NCBI GenBank assembly: GCA_002356515.1
Contig: AP017605.1
Location: forward strand, 7,735,020-7,799,019
Direction of reading: 5' to 3'
Source: Mesorhizobium loti
GTDB lineage: Bacteria; Pseudomonadota; Alphaproteobacteria; Rhizobiales; Rhizobiaceae
DNA: 64,000 nt
In this document: piece after piece, positions 7,764 through 17,158 of the stretch
How positions within the stretch are numbered: the stretch's first letter is position 1
Layout of the letters: each line of letters starts with the position of its first letter
The notes under the pieces: generated by a model
Database searches by the model: none
Seen by the model: the letters and a program-made list of their open reading frames with translations, nothing else
Told to the model about the DNA's origin: nothing
Translations under genes and position numbers: made by a program

Positions 7764-8684
7764 ATGACCGAGCTGAGACAGAATTCTCCCGCCAAGGACT
7801 GGCTCGAAGCCGAGCTCGCAGACACGCTCGACGAAGATTACGAGCTCGAACTGTCGGAACCGGCGCTGTCGATGGAGATCGCCAAGATCTACAAGAACGC
7901 GCATCCGCCTTCGATCGACCGCATGCAATATTTCCGCGACCTGATCACGCTGCAGTCCGAATTGATCAAGCTGCAGTCCTGGGTCGCCTACCACAAGAAG
8001 AAGCTGGTGGTGATTTTCGAGGGCCGCGACTCCGCCGGCAAGGGCGGCGTCATCAAGCGCATCACCCAGCGGCTCAATCCGCGCATCGCCCGTGTCGTGG
8101 CGCTGCCGGCGCCAACCGAACGCGAGAAGTCGCAATGGTATTTCCAGCGCTACGTGCCGCATCTGCCGGCAGGCGGCGAGATCGTGCTGTTCGACCGCTC
8201 CTGGTACAACCGCTCCGGCGTCGAGCGGGTGATGGGCTTTGCTTCGCAAGATCAGGTCGAGGAGTTCTTCCACGACGTGCCGGAGTTCGAACGCATGCTG
8301 GTGCGCTCGGGCATCACCGTCGTGAAATACTGGTTCTCGATCACCGACGAGGAGCAGCAGATGCGCTTCCTGATGCGCATCCATGACCCGATGAAGCAGT
8401 GGAAGCTGTCGCCGATGGACCTGCAGTCGCGCGTGCGCTGGGAGCAGTACACCAAGGCCAAGGAAGAAACCTTCGCCCGCACCAACATTCCCGAGGCGCC
8501 CTGGTTCATCGTCGAGGGCAACGACAAGAAGCGCGCGCGGCTGAACTGCATCGATCATCTGCTCAAGCAGATGCCGTATGAAGAGGTGCCGCACGAGGAG
8601 ATCACGCTGCCGGATCGCGTCTTCAACCCCGAATACGAGCGCCAGACGCTGCCGCGCGAGCTTTACGTGCCGGAGAAGTATTGA
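7764..8684 (+). CDS. ppk2: Polyphosphate kinase 2
   Basis: A 306-residue enzyme that uses inorganic polyphosphate to phosphorylate nucleotides. The Walker A motif GRDSAGKGG is at about residues 87-95, followed by the family's IKRITQRLNPR, the FDRSWYNRSGVERVMGF lid block and the Walker B region. One kinase domain only, so it belongs to the single-domain group. The ATG at 7764 follows a GGAG; an upstream TTG at 7716 is less likely. It sits alone, ending in a hairpin shared with the convergent reductase gene. Confidence 0.92.
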   Translation: MTELRQNSPAKDWLEAELADTLDEDYELELSEPALSMEIAKIYKNAHPPSIDRMQYFRDLITLQSELIKLQSWVAYHKKKLVVIFEGRDSAGKGGVIKRITQRLNPRIARVVALPAPTEREKSQWYFQRYVPHLPAGGEIVLFDRSWYNRSGVERVMGFASQDQVEEFFHDVPEFERMLVRSGITVVKYWFSITDEEQQMRFLMRIHDPMKQWKLSPMDLQSRVRWEQYTKAKEETFARTNIPEAPWFIVEGNDKKRARLNCIDHLLKQMPYEEVPHEEITLPDRVFNPEYERQTLPRELYVPEKY

Positions 8685-8693
8685 GCACTTTTT

Positions 8694-8720
8694 CTTTCTC
8701 CTCGCTTCACGGGGAGAAAG
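8694..8720. terminator. Hairpin between convergent ppk2 and reductase genes
   Basis: CTTTCTCC and GGAGAAAG form 8-bp arms around an 11-base loop. On the minus strand the stem is followed by a run of A/T-rich bases (AAAAAGTGC is its complement). Similar in sequence to the CTTCTCCCC/GGGGAGAAG arms of the large repeat at 59163, so it may be a relic of the same family. Confidence 0.45.
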
Positions 8721-8728
8721 AGCTGTAA

Positions 8729-9376
8729 TTACGTCCGCTTGATCACCACATGCGTGGCAAGCGCCGTCGCCACTTGCTCGGTGCATTGATAACCAAGCTT
8801 CAGCATATCCAGGCCGGCGAAAAGGTGCTCGCCCCTGCCAAGCAGCACCGGCGAGATTGCCAGATGCATCTCGTCGATCAGCTTCTCCTGCAGATATTGC
8901 CGGATGGTGGCGACGCCGCCGCCAACGCGCACATCCTTGCCATCAGCCGCCGCCTTCGCCTGCTCGAGCGCCGAATGGATGCCGTCGGTGACGAAGTGGA
9001 AAGTGGTGCCGCCCTCCATCGTGATCGGCGCCCGCTTGTGGTGCGTCAGCACGAACACCGGCACATGGTAGGGCGGGTTGTCGCCCCACCAGCCTTTCCA
9101 GCTGTCGTCAGGCCATTCGCCGCGGATCGGCCCGAACATGTTGCGGCCGAGGATCCAGACGCCGACATTTTCGAAACTGCGCGCCGCGAACGCCTCGTTG
9201 ATATCGGTGGTGCCACCATCTTGCCCGAGCACCATCTTGCGGAAGGTGGGGGTGTCGACAAACCACTTGTGCAAGGATCCCCCACCGATGCCGAGCGGGT
9301 TTTGCAGATCCTGATCGGGACCGGCGCCATAGCCGTCGAGCGACAGGGTGAAAGCGTTGACGCGAAGTTTGGACAT
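8729..9376 (-). CDS. Dihydrofolate reductase-family (RibD C-terminal type) protein
   Basis: A 215-residue protein with the RibD-C fold: MSKLRVNAFTLSLDGYGAGP at the start, LGRNMFGPIRG near the middle, and the ending HLAISPVLLGRGEHLF. An AGGAGG site precedes the ATG at 9376. Related proteins are common stand-alone reductases of unknown substrate; this one lacks the deaminase domain found in true RibD (present elsewhere in the window at 24403). Confidence 0.85.
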   Translation of the reverse strand: MSKLRVNAFTLSLDGYGAGPDQDLQNPLGIGGGSLHKWFVDTPTFRKMVLGQDGGTTDINEAFAARSFENVGVWILGRNMFGPIRGEWPDDSWKGWWGDNPPYHVPVFVLTHHKRAPITMEGGTTFHFVTDGIHSALEQAKAAADGKDVRVGGGVATIRQYLQEKLIDEMHLAISPVLLGRGEHLFAGLDMLKLGYQCTEQVATALATHVVIKRT

Positions 9377-9770
9377 GGAGCCTCCTAACCAATCATGTCT
9401 GCAGCCGGCTTTCTTGTAGCAAACTGATTGCAGATCACAAGCGGTGTTCCTCACGATGCAGACACGTCCTGACAACGTCGCCAAGTGACGTCCGAACTGT
9501 TCCGTATTGATGCGCTGGGGTGGCCACTGGTGGCCGCCGAAACAGCCGCGATATCAGGCTATTCGCCGGTGAGTTCCATGAAGCGGATGTGGTTGCTGAA
9601 CGGGTAGATGACCTCGACCGTCAACCGCCCATCCTCGTGTTCCAGGCCGGGTTTCATGTAGCGGTAGTCCTTGCCGGTGCGGGCTGCCGGCCGCCTCCGG
9701 CCGTGCCCGCGTCATACCCGGAGCCGGCGCGTTCTGTCAGTGCAAAACCCGCTGGTTGTCGAATGAAAAG
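9377..9770. other. 394-base stretch without an intact gene
   Basis: Between the reductase start and the PHA depolymerase stop. It contains a short minus-strand coding remnant (9559-9711) and the reductase promoter region; nothing else could be supported. Confidence 0.5.
9559..9711 (-). pseudogene. Possible C-terminal gene remnant
   Basis: The minus strand is open from just after a stop at 9712 to a stop at 9559 and reads like the end of a normal protein (…KDYRYMKPGLE, then VEVIYPFSNHIRFMELTGE). The only ATG (9657) leaves 32 residues and has no well-spaced ribosome-binding site. Best explained as the tail of a deleted gene; the family is not recognised. Confidence 0.3.
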
Positions 9771-10979
9771 CTATTCCATGGACAGGATGAGATTGCGCAC
9801 GACGGGATAGATCTCGCGCTCCCAACGCTTGCCGTTGAAGACGCCATAGTGGCCGACATTGGCCTGCAGGTGATGGCGCTTCAGATGCGGGCGCAGCGAT
9901 CGGCACAATTCATGGGCGGCCGAGGTCTGGCCCAGCGCACAGATGTCGTCACGCCCGCCCTCGACAGTGAGCAGCGCGGTGTTGCGGATCGCGCCCGGAT
10001 CGACCCGGCTGCCACGGAACGTAAACGCACCGGTGGCCAGTTCTGCCTTGTGGAACACGCGGTCTATGGTTTCGATATAGAACTCCTCGGTGAGGTCGAG
10101 CACGGCCAGATACTCGTCGTAGAACGTTTTGATCTTCTCGGCCTCGGCGATCTCGCCGGCCGCCAGATGGTCATGCAGTTTGCGGTGGGCCTTGGTATGG
10201 CGATCCATGTTCATGGCCATGAAGGCGGCAAGCTGCAGAAAACCCGGATACACCCGGCGTCCGCCGCCGGCATGGCGCCACGGCACACGTGAGATGACGG
10301 CGCCTTGAAACCAGGCTAGCGACTTGCTGACGGCGAATTCGTTGACCTTGGTCGGGCTCTCCCGCGGATCGATCGGCCCCGCCATCAGCGTCATCGAGCG
10401 CGGTGTCGCCGGGTGCCTGTCCTCGGACATGACCGCGACGGCAGCAAGCGCCTGAACGCAGGGCTGGCAAACCGCCAGTATATGCGCGCCCGGGCCGATC
10501 GCCTGCAGGAAGCGGATGATGTAGTCGACATAGTCGTCCACCCCAAAGCGGCCAGCCGCGAGCGGCACGTCGCGAGCATTGGCCCAGTCGGTGATGTAGA
10601 CCTCATGGTCAGCCAGAAGCGTTTCCACCGTACCGCGAAGCAGCGTCGAGAAATGCCCCGACAGCGGGGCGATCACCATCACCCGGGGCTGGCGTGTGTC
10701 CATATCCTTGGCGAAGCGCAGAAGCTTGCCAAACGGCAGGTCGAGGGCCGTCTCGACGCTGACCGGCACGTCGCGATTGCCCACCCTGACGGATTTGATA
10801 TCGAAATTCGGCCGCGCATGGGTGAGCTTGAAGCGGCCGATCATCTCCAGCCCGGCGGCCAGGCGCTGTTTCACGCCGTCGCCTGAAAACATGCCACCCA
10901 TCGTCACGCGCATCAGATCGGCAAAAAAGCGTGTCGGACCGATCAGATCGTCCTGTAGCTGGTAGGCCTGGTACAGCAT
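9771..10979 (-). CDS. phaZ: Intracellular polyhydroxyalkanoate depolymerase
   Basis: A 402-residue alpha/beta-hydrolase that degrades stored polyhydroxybutyrate in the cytoplasm. The N-terminus MLYQAYQLQDD matches the usual start of rhizobial PhaZ, and the family core is present: RVMVIAPLSGHFSTLLRGTVETLL, VYITDWANARDVP, the nucleophile region HILAVCQPCVQALAA with Cys as in other intracellular depolymerases, and the final His in QANVGHYGVFNGKRW. An upstream ATG at 11006 would add nine residues. The divergent gene is a glutathione S-transferase; repeated TGCAAAA motifs lie between the two. Confidence 0.9.
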   Translation of the reverse strand: MLYQAYQLQDDLIGPTRFFADLMRVTMGGMFSGDGVKQRLAAGLEMIGRFKLTHARPNFDIKSVRVGNRDVPVSVETALDLPFGKLLRFAKDMDTRQPRVMVIAPLSGHFSTLLRGTVETLLADHEVYITDWANARDVPLAAGRFGVDDYVDYIIRFLQAIGPGAHILAVCQPCVQALAAVAVMSEDRHPATPRSMTLMAGPIDPRESPTKVNEFAVSKSLAWFQGAVISRVPWRHAGGGRRVYPGFLQLAAFMAMNMDRHTKAHRKLHDHLAAGEIAEAEKIKTFYDEYLAVLDLTEEFYIETIDRVFHKAELATGAFTFRGSRVDPGAIRNTALLTVEGGRDDICALGQTSAAHELCRSLRPHLKRHHLQANVGHYGVFNGKRWEREIYPVVRNLILSME

Positions 10980-11011
10980 CGAATACGTCCCATTCCCAGC
11001 GGCCATGCGGC

Positions 11012-11043
11012 AGTGCAAAAAATCTAGTGCAAAATTTTGTGCA
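11012..11043. promoter_or_regulatory. Repeated TGCAAAA motifs upstream of phaZ
   Basis: AGTGCAAAA occurs at 11012 and 11026, and TTTTGTGCA at 11035, giving two direct copies and one inverted copy within 32 bases. TGC/GCA-rich repeats are the type of site bound by PhaR/AniA regulators of PHA storage genes; the assignment here is inference from position. Confidence 0.4.
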
Positions 11044-11088
11044 TTGCGAGAGGATTGTTGCCGGCAAAGGGCTCGGAGGGTCGACGGC

Positions 11089-11799
11089 ATGACGAAGGCG
11101 GCCAAGAACAAGGTGGCCATGAGTAAGGCGCCCGTGGCAAAGGCGACCACGGCGACATTGACGATTTCGTCGAAGAATTATTCGTCCTGGTCGCTGCGTG
11201 GCTGGCTGCTTTGCCGCATGGCCGGGCTGGAGTTCGAGGAGGAGCGCATCGATATCGATGATCCCGAGCAGCGGCAGGAATTGCTCTTGTTGTCGCCATC
11301 GGTGCTGGTGCCGCGGCTGACCCATGACGGAGTGACGGTATGGGACACGCTGGCGATCGCCGAATATCTGGCCGAGACCATGCCGGGAGCGGGGCTCCTG
11401 CCGACCGACCGCGTGGCGCGCGCGCATTGCCGCGCGGTGTCCGGCGAGATGCATTCAGGTTTTCACAATTTGCGCTCGGCGCTGCCGATGAGCCTGAAGG
11501 CCAGGCACAAGAGCTTCAAGATCTTCTCCGGCGCCCGGCCGGATGTGGAGCGGATCAAGACGATCTGGTCCGAATGCCTCGAGGCCTATGGCGGTCCCTG
11601 GCTGTTCGGCGCGTCGCCGACCGTGGCCGACGCGATGTACGCGCCTGTCTGCACCCGTTTCCGCACCTATGCGGTCGAACTCGAAGCGCCGCTCACCGCC
11701 TATTGCGACACCATCTTCGCTTGGCCGCTGATTCAGGAATGGACGCAGGACGCACTGGCCGAGCCCGAGGATATCATCGAGCTGGACGTCGAATTTTAA
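11089..11799 (+). CDS. Glutathione S-transferase
   Basis: A 236-residue protein with a thioredoxin-like N-terminal domain (ISSKNYSSWSLRGWLL, then SVLVPRLTHDGVTVWDTLAIAEYLAE) and a helical C-terminal domain (PWLFGASPTVADAMYAPVCTRF). The catalytic Ser/Tyr is expected in NYSSWS. The ATG at 11089 follows a GGAGG; the first ~20 residues are Lys/Ala-rich and precede the conserved fold, so the internal ATG at 11119 is also possible. Convergent with hemB. Confidence 0.88.
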   Translation: MTKAAKNKVAMSKAPVAKATTATLTISSKNYSSWSLRGWLLCRMAGLEFEEERIDIDDPEQRQELLLLSPSVLVPRLTHDGVTVWDTLAIAEYLAETMPGAGLLPTDRVARAHCRAVSGEMHSGFHNLRSALPMSLKARHKSFKIFSGARPDVERIKTIWSECLEAYGGPWLFGASPTVADAMYAPVCTRFRTYAVELEAPLTAYCDTIFAWPLIQEWTQDALAEPEDIIELDVEF

Positions 11800-11849
11800 G
11801 GCCAACCGGGCCGTTGTAGAGCGGGGCCGGGCTGTATAAGGGCGCGCTG

Positions 11850-12881
<1,032 letters not shown>

Positions 12882-12982
12882 TGCCAAAACTCTCGGCCAA
12901 AACTCTCGTTCGGCGGCTTTTACCACGAGCCCTTGCCACTGACCAATGCGACACGATTGTGCCAGGCCGAAGCCGTCGCCTC

Positions 12983-13804
12983 TCAGGGCTGGCCATTGCC
13001 CGAAAGAATCTGCGCCGCGCCTCCGATTGCCACGCGGAACGCCTCGTCAAAGCTGACGCCTCGTATCTGCCAGCGATAGGTCTTGCCGTTGCCGGTCAGC
13101 CGCCAGTCGGCAATCCAGCCAAGCTCCTTGTGGCTCCATACGATGCTGCCGACGAGCGCTTGCGCGCCATTGGCCTGTTTGGCCAGCAGGTCCAGCCTTG
13201 CCATGTCATTCTCGCCCATGTCTTGCTCACCCAGGTCGGCCAGCTGCGCGGCCTTCGGAAACGCGACATGCATCGACAACGGATCGGCGGCATTGGCGAA
13301 AGACTCGCGCATCGTCTCGCCACGTTCCTCCTCGGCGCTTAGCAAAAAATGCCGAGCGCCCTGTTCGGTGCTGAGAAAGACGGTGAGGGTTGGCCGCTCG
13401 CCAAGCCAGGGCCGGCTGCCGAGTTGCGCGAGCAGCTTGTCGACCGTGGCGGGCTTGTAGAGACAGGTCAGATCATGCGGCCGGTCATGCGTGCCTTGCT
13501 CGTCATGGATCGGGATGCCCTCCAGCCGGTCGTGGTAGCGGAAAGAATCGACGAAACTGCCGGCCTTGTCGCGCAGAGCGGCCATTTCGGGTTTCTCTAG
13601 CAGCCGTTGGTCGCCTGAAACTCGGACCAGGACCCGGTCCAGGCAGTCCCTGAAGCCTATCTGGCGGTTCACTTCGCCCTGGCCGGTGACGATGGTCTGC
13701 GACTGGTAGAGTTCGTCCAGCGTGGCGGCGACTGCCGGGCGCGATGCAAGGCCGAAAATTATCAGCTCGATCGTCAAGAGTGCGGCACGAAGAAATCCGG
13801 GCAT
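12983..13804 (-). CDS. DUF2066 secreted protein
   Basis: A 273-residue protein with an N-terminal signal peptide ending near PAVAATLDELY. The following region (DELYQSQTIVTGQGEVNRQIGFRDCLDRVLVRVSGD) is characteristic of DUF2066. Function unknown; predicted periplasmic or membrane-associated. The ATG at 13804 is preferred over the TTG at 13810. It lies 101 bases upstream of hemB on the same strand. Confidence 0.8.
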   Translation of the reverse strand: MPGFLRAALLTIELIIFGLASRPAVAATLDELYQSQTIVTGQGEVNRQIGFRDCLDRVLVRVSGDQRLLEKPEMAALRDKAGSFVDSFRYHDRLEGIPIHDEQGTHDRPHDLTCLYKPATVDKLLAQLGSRPWLGERPTLTVFLSTEQGARHFLLSAEEERGETMRESFANAADPLSMHVAFPKAAQLADLGEQDMGENDMARLDLLAKQANGAQALVGSIVWSHKELGWIADWRLTGNGKTYRWQIRGVSFDEAFRVAIGGAAQILSGNGQP

Positions 13805-13989
13805 GGCCAACTGTCCCCCGAAGCCGCCCGCGCCGCCGTATCGGCGTGTCGCTTACAACGGCGGCGATCTTCGTAGCATCGGGCACCACTGGCCGCCAAG
13901 ACTGCGGGAACAGGCTGCTGCCATTGACGCACCCATGCGCCGCCTTTAGCACTTCAGTCCCGCAGGCGCGGGGGAGGGATTCTCTGGCG

Positions 13990-15033
13990 ATGGATTTTGG
14001 TGGAGGCGACGAAATTCGCTTCGAGCGATTGGGTCGAGCCGGTGTCGTCACACTGACGCGGCCGCAGGCGCTCAACGCCGTCACCCATCGCATGGTCCAG
14101 GCGCTGGGCCAGGCCCTGTATGCCTGGGAGCGCGACGACGGCGTGGACGTCGTCATCGTGAAGGCCGAGGGCAGGGCGTTTTCGGCCGGCGGCGACATCC
14201 TGCACATCTATGAGGCAGGCCGGGCTGGAAAGCCGCCGGTGGAGTTCTTTGCCGACGAGTATCGGCTAAATGCCCGCATCAACGGCTTCAAGAAACCCTA
14301 TGTGGCACTCATCGACGGCATCGTCATGGGTGGCGGCGTCGGCATTTCCTTCCATGGCTCGCACCGGGTGATGACAGAAAATGCCCAGTTCGCCATGCCG
14401 GAGGTCGGCATCGGCTTTTTCCCGGATGTCGGCGCCAGCCATCTGCTGCCCGACCTTGGCGGTTCCTTCGGCATGTATCTGGCCCTGACCGGCAACCGCA
14501 TCCGCTATGGCGACGCGCTGTGGTCGGGGCTGGCCACCCACACCATCAAGGCCGAAGACCAGGCAAGCTTCCTCGATCGGCTGGTGCTGACCGGCGATCC
14601 GGAATCGGTGCTGCGTGGTTTCTTCGTCCAGGCAAAGCGGGAGACCGACAGGCCGGCGCTTGAGGCGATCTCTCGCCATTTTAACCAGCCGTCGCTGCAG
14701 GATGTCGTCCACAGTCTGGATCGCGCGGCAAGCGCCGATGAATTCGCGGCCAAGACGCTGGCGACCATCCGTATGCGCTCGCCCACCAGCCTTCGCGTCG
14801 CCTGGCGGCAGATCAGCGCCGGGCAGACCTTGTCGATGGACGAATGCATGAAGATGGAGTTCCGCATCCTCAACCGCATGCTTGCCGGCCACGATTTCTA
14901 CGAAGGCATCCGTGCCGCCATCATCGACAAGGGATCGAAGCCGCAATGGCGGCCGGCAAGTCTCGATGCGGTCGGTGATGCGGACGTCGAGGCCTATTTC
15001 GCCCCGCTCGGTGAACGGGAACTCCAGCTATGA
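13990..15033 (+). CDS. 3-hydroxyisobutyryl-CoA hydrolase-like (crotonase family)
   Basis: A 347-residue crotonase-fold enzyme. Oxyanion-hole motifs are FSAGGDILHIYE (about residue 60) and GIVMGGGVGISFHGSHRV (about residue 110), followed by PEVGIGFFPDVGASHLL. Length and the long C-terminal helical part fit 3-hydroxyisobutyryl-CoA hydrolase, a step of valine breakdown, rather than short enoyl-CoA hydratases. GGGAGGGA precedes the ATG. Its stop overlaps the start of the next gene (ATGA), so the two are cotranslated. Confidence 0.88.
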   Translation: MDFGGGDEIRFERLGRAGVVTLTRPQALNAVTHRMVQALGQALYAWERDDGVDVVIVKAEGRAFSAGGDILHIYEAGRAGKPPVEFFADEYRLNARINGFKKPYVALIDGIVMGGGVGISFHGSHRVMTENAQFAMPEVGIGFFPDVGASHLLPDLGGSFGMYLALTGNRIRYGDALWSGLATHTIKAEDQASFLDRLVLTGDPESVLRGFFVQAKRETDRPALEAISRHFNQPSLQDVVHSLDRAASADEFAAKTLATIRMRSPTSLRVAWRQISAGQTLSMDECMKMEFRILNRMLAGHDFYEGIRAAIIDKGSKPQWRPASLDAVGDADVEAYFAPLGERELQL

Positions 15034-15452
15034 GCGAGGTGACGTCGCGACGCGTCGTACTGCAGCCCTCGACGGTCGAGGTCATCTTCGCCTGGTTCCA
15101 GCGCGTCATTGCCGGCTACTGCCTGCTCTTCGGCATCCTGTACTGGATCAAGCTGATCGGCTTCTACCCAGGCCCGCTCTGGCGCTTCGATCTGATGCCG
15201 GTGCATTGGCAAGTGGCGGCGGTGATGCTCGCCGTGTTTTTCCCCTTTGCCGCGGCGGGGCTCTGGATGCTGGCCTCCTGGGGTCCGGTGATCTGGTTCA
15301 TCTGCGCGGTCACCGAGACCGTGATGTATGCCGGTTTTCCCGAACTTTTCGGCCATCGCCTGCTGATCGTCATCTCGCACGCGGCGGTGGCGGTGCTCTA
15401 CATCGTCTTTCGCGTCGTCATCTGGCTGCAGAAACGCCCCGTTCGGCACTAA
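15030..15452 (+). CDS. Small integral membrane protein (DUF6163-like)
   Basis: A 140-residue protein with four hydrophobic helices and a short polar N-terminus; the WFQRVIAGYCLLFGILYWIKLIGFYPG stretch recurs in rhizobial relatives I associate with DUF6163, a call that should be treated as tentative. The start overlaps the preceding hydrolase stop by four bases. Function unknown. Confidence 0.65.
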   Translation: MSEVTSRRVVLQPSTVEVIFAWFQRVIAGYCLLFGILYWIKLIGFYPGPLWRFDLMPVHWQVAAVMLAVFFPFAAAGLWMLASWGPVIWFICAVTETVMYAGFPELFGHRLLIVISHAAVAVLYIVFRVVIWLQKRPVRH

Positions 15453-15571
15453 GCCGTTGAAGGCATTGACGCCTTGGCAAGCGCCGGATTTGAGCCCCGC
15501 GAAAGGTGCCTAAGCCTTTAGGTTAATTATCCTTACTCGGGTGACCGTTCGTTAAGCCTCTTTCGAAACCT

Positions 15572-15664
15572 CTTACCGGTAAGCTCTTGTTAGCCCTAGC
15601 GTTTAAGTCGAATTTTATGAGTATTCGATAGTGTCGCGATCAAGGTGAAAAACAAAAAATCACC
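15572..15664. promoter_or_regulatory. Two palindromes upstream of ldtR
   Basis: A perfect 12-bp palindrome CTTACCGGTAAG lies at 15572-15583, and GGTGA/TCACC arms 11 bases apart at 15644-15664, 27 bases before the ldtR ATG. MarR-family regulators usually bind palindromes in their own promoters, so either may be an autoregulatory site. Confidence 0.45.
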
Positions 15665-15690
15665 AGGGCGACAAACGAGAGGCAAAGACA

Positions 15691-16206
15691 ATGATCAATT
15701 CGCGTCCGGCGGCGAAGACCGCTAACGTTTCCGACGATCGCCGCGAGGCTATCCGTTCCCTGTACATGGAATCTCTGCAGCTGGTCGAGCGGTTGCACCG
15801 CCGTCTGCTTGACGTGATCAAGGACGAGTTCGACCGCAACGGCCGTTCCGACATCAACGCCATCCAGGCGCTGCTGCTCTTCAACATCGGCAATTCCGAG
15901 CTGACCGCCGGCGAGTTGCGCTCGCGTGGCTACTATCTCGGCTCGAACGTCTCCTACAATCTGAAGAAGCTGGTCGATCTCGGCTTCATCAACCACCAGC
16001 GTTCGCGCATCGACCGCCGTTCGGTCCGCGTCTCGCTGACCCCGAAGGGCAATGAGGTGGCCGACGTCGTCGCCGGTCTCTATGAGCGTCATGTCGGCTC
16101 GATCGAGCAGGTCGGCGGCATCAACACCGACGAGTTCAAGCAGATGAACCGCGCCCTGCAGCGGCTCGACCGCTTCTGGAACGACACCATCGCCTACCGG
16201 ATGTAA
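15691..16206 (+). CDS. ldtR: MarR-family regulator LdtR
   Basis: A 171-residue winged-helix regulator: dimerisation helices at both ends and a MarR DNA-binding core (AIQALLLFNIGNSELTAGELRSRG, SNVSYNLKKLVDLGFI, RRSVRVSLTPKGNEVADVV). It closely resembles LdtR, described in Sinorhizobium and Liberibacter as controlling an L,D-transpeptidase gene and stress tolerance. That target family is present downstream at 17159, which supports the name. A strong terminator follows at 16267. Confidence 0.88.
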   Translation: MINSRPAAKTANVSDDRREAIRSLYMESLQLVERLHRRLLDVIKDEFDRNGRSDINAIQALLLFNIGNSELTAGELRSRGYYLGSNVSYNLKKLVDLGFINHQRSRIDRRSVRVSLTPKGNEVADVVAGLYERHVGSIEQVGGINTDEFKQMNRALQRLDRFWNDTIAYRM

Positions 16207-16266
16207 GCGATCCACGAACGGCAGCCGCGCCGCAGAAGCGCGGCCCGAACAGCGACCTTCAGTCAG

Positions 16267-16296
16267 GGGCCGGTGCCGAAAGCACCGGCCCTTTTT
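16267..16296 (+). terminator. Strong intrinsic terminator after ldtR
   Basis: Perfect 10-bp arms GGGCCGGTGC and GCACCGGCCC with a CGAAA loop, then TTTTT. Confidence 0.9.
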
Positions 16297-16438
16297 CTGA
16301 TCATGGATGGCCGGCCAGGCGTTCAGCGGGTCGTCACTTGAGCAATGCCGTTGCACCTGGAGCCCGTGGGCCTCGACTTCTGCCGCACGCTTTGCTTTCG
16401 TCCCCGCAATGCCTAATGTCGCCGCCCAAGGGAGCAAG

Positions 16439-16822
16439 ATGGGTCGAAGGTGCTTTGTCAAAATCTGTTCGGTCGCTGCGGTGCTCTTGCTGGCGCCGGA
16501 AATGGCCTTCGCTGAGGAATGGTGGAGAGATTCCTTCGCCACGGAAGGCAGCAGTCCCTGCGACAACAATGACTCCAGGGTGACGTTCACCGACAAGTCG
16601 GTGGAAATGTGGGAAGTTTGGTGCACGCTCGACAGGGTCCAGAAGCTCAGAGGCCTGGACGCCGTCATCCTGGACATGACCTGCTCGGACGACGAGCAGA
16701 GCGTCGAAAAGAGACGCGGGCTGTTGCTCAAGCTCGATGACAACAAGATATTGCGGTATCCCGAGAACCAGGTTCTGCAACGGTGTTCGGAACTGGAGGC
16801 CAAAACCGACCTAAAACTCTAA
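16439..16822 (+). CDS. Hypothetical secreted protein
   Basis: A 127-residue protein with a signal peptide (hydrophobic SVAAVLLLAPEMAFA, cleavage expected before EEWW) and several cysteines that could form disulphides. GGGAG precedes the ATG. No domain recognised; the periplasmic location is inferred from the signal. It lies between ldtR and its likely target, each gene apparently with its own promoter. Confidence 0.6.
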   Translation: MGRRCFVKICSVAAVLLLAPEMAFAEEWWRDSFATEGSSPCDNNDSRVTFTDKSVEMWEVWCTLDRVQKLRGLDAVILDMTCSDDEQSVEKRRGLLLKLDDNKILRYPENQVLQRCSELEAKTDLKL

Positions 16823-17158
16823 CCGGGACGATGCGGTTCCTGCGTGCTGCGTCCGGCCCTGGCCACGCGGGTTCGGTACCGAAAAACCACGCCTCGTTCA
16901 TTTCGCCATAGCGGGGCGGCCCAAATTGGGCGCAAGGCCACGTTGCCGCCATATTCCAGTGGAACCGAGGATGGCAGTGATGCTGTCGTGAAGACCATGC
17001 GTCCACCCGCAACCGTATCGCGCCTCGTGCGTTTCTCACCAATGTGATACGGGCCATGGTTGGCTAATTGTTAAGATTGCCAATTTTAGAGTGCGGGCGA
17101 GATCGCCCGATGATCGACGCAGCAAGTGATCGAACCGCTACCTATGTCTGGAACGTCC
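16823..17158. other. 336-base leader before the L,D-transpeptidase gene
   Basis: No supportable gene. It includes TCAC/GTGA half-sites at 17036-17047 and a GGGCGA-GA-TCGCCC palindrome at 17095-17108, both possible regulator sites for the downstream gene, and AT-rich sequence around 17065 that could hold its promoter. Confidence 0.45.
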
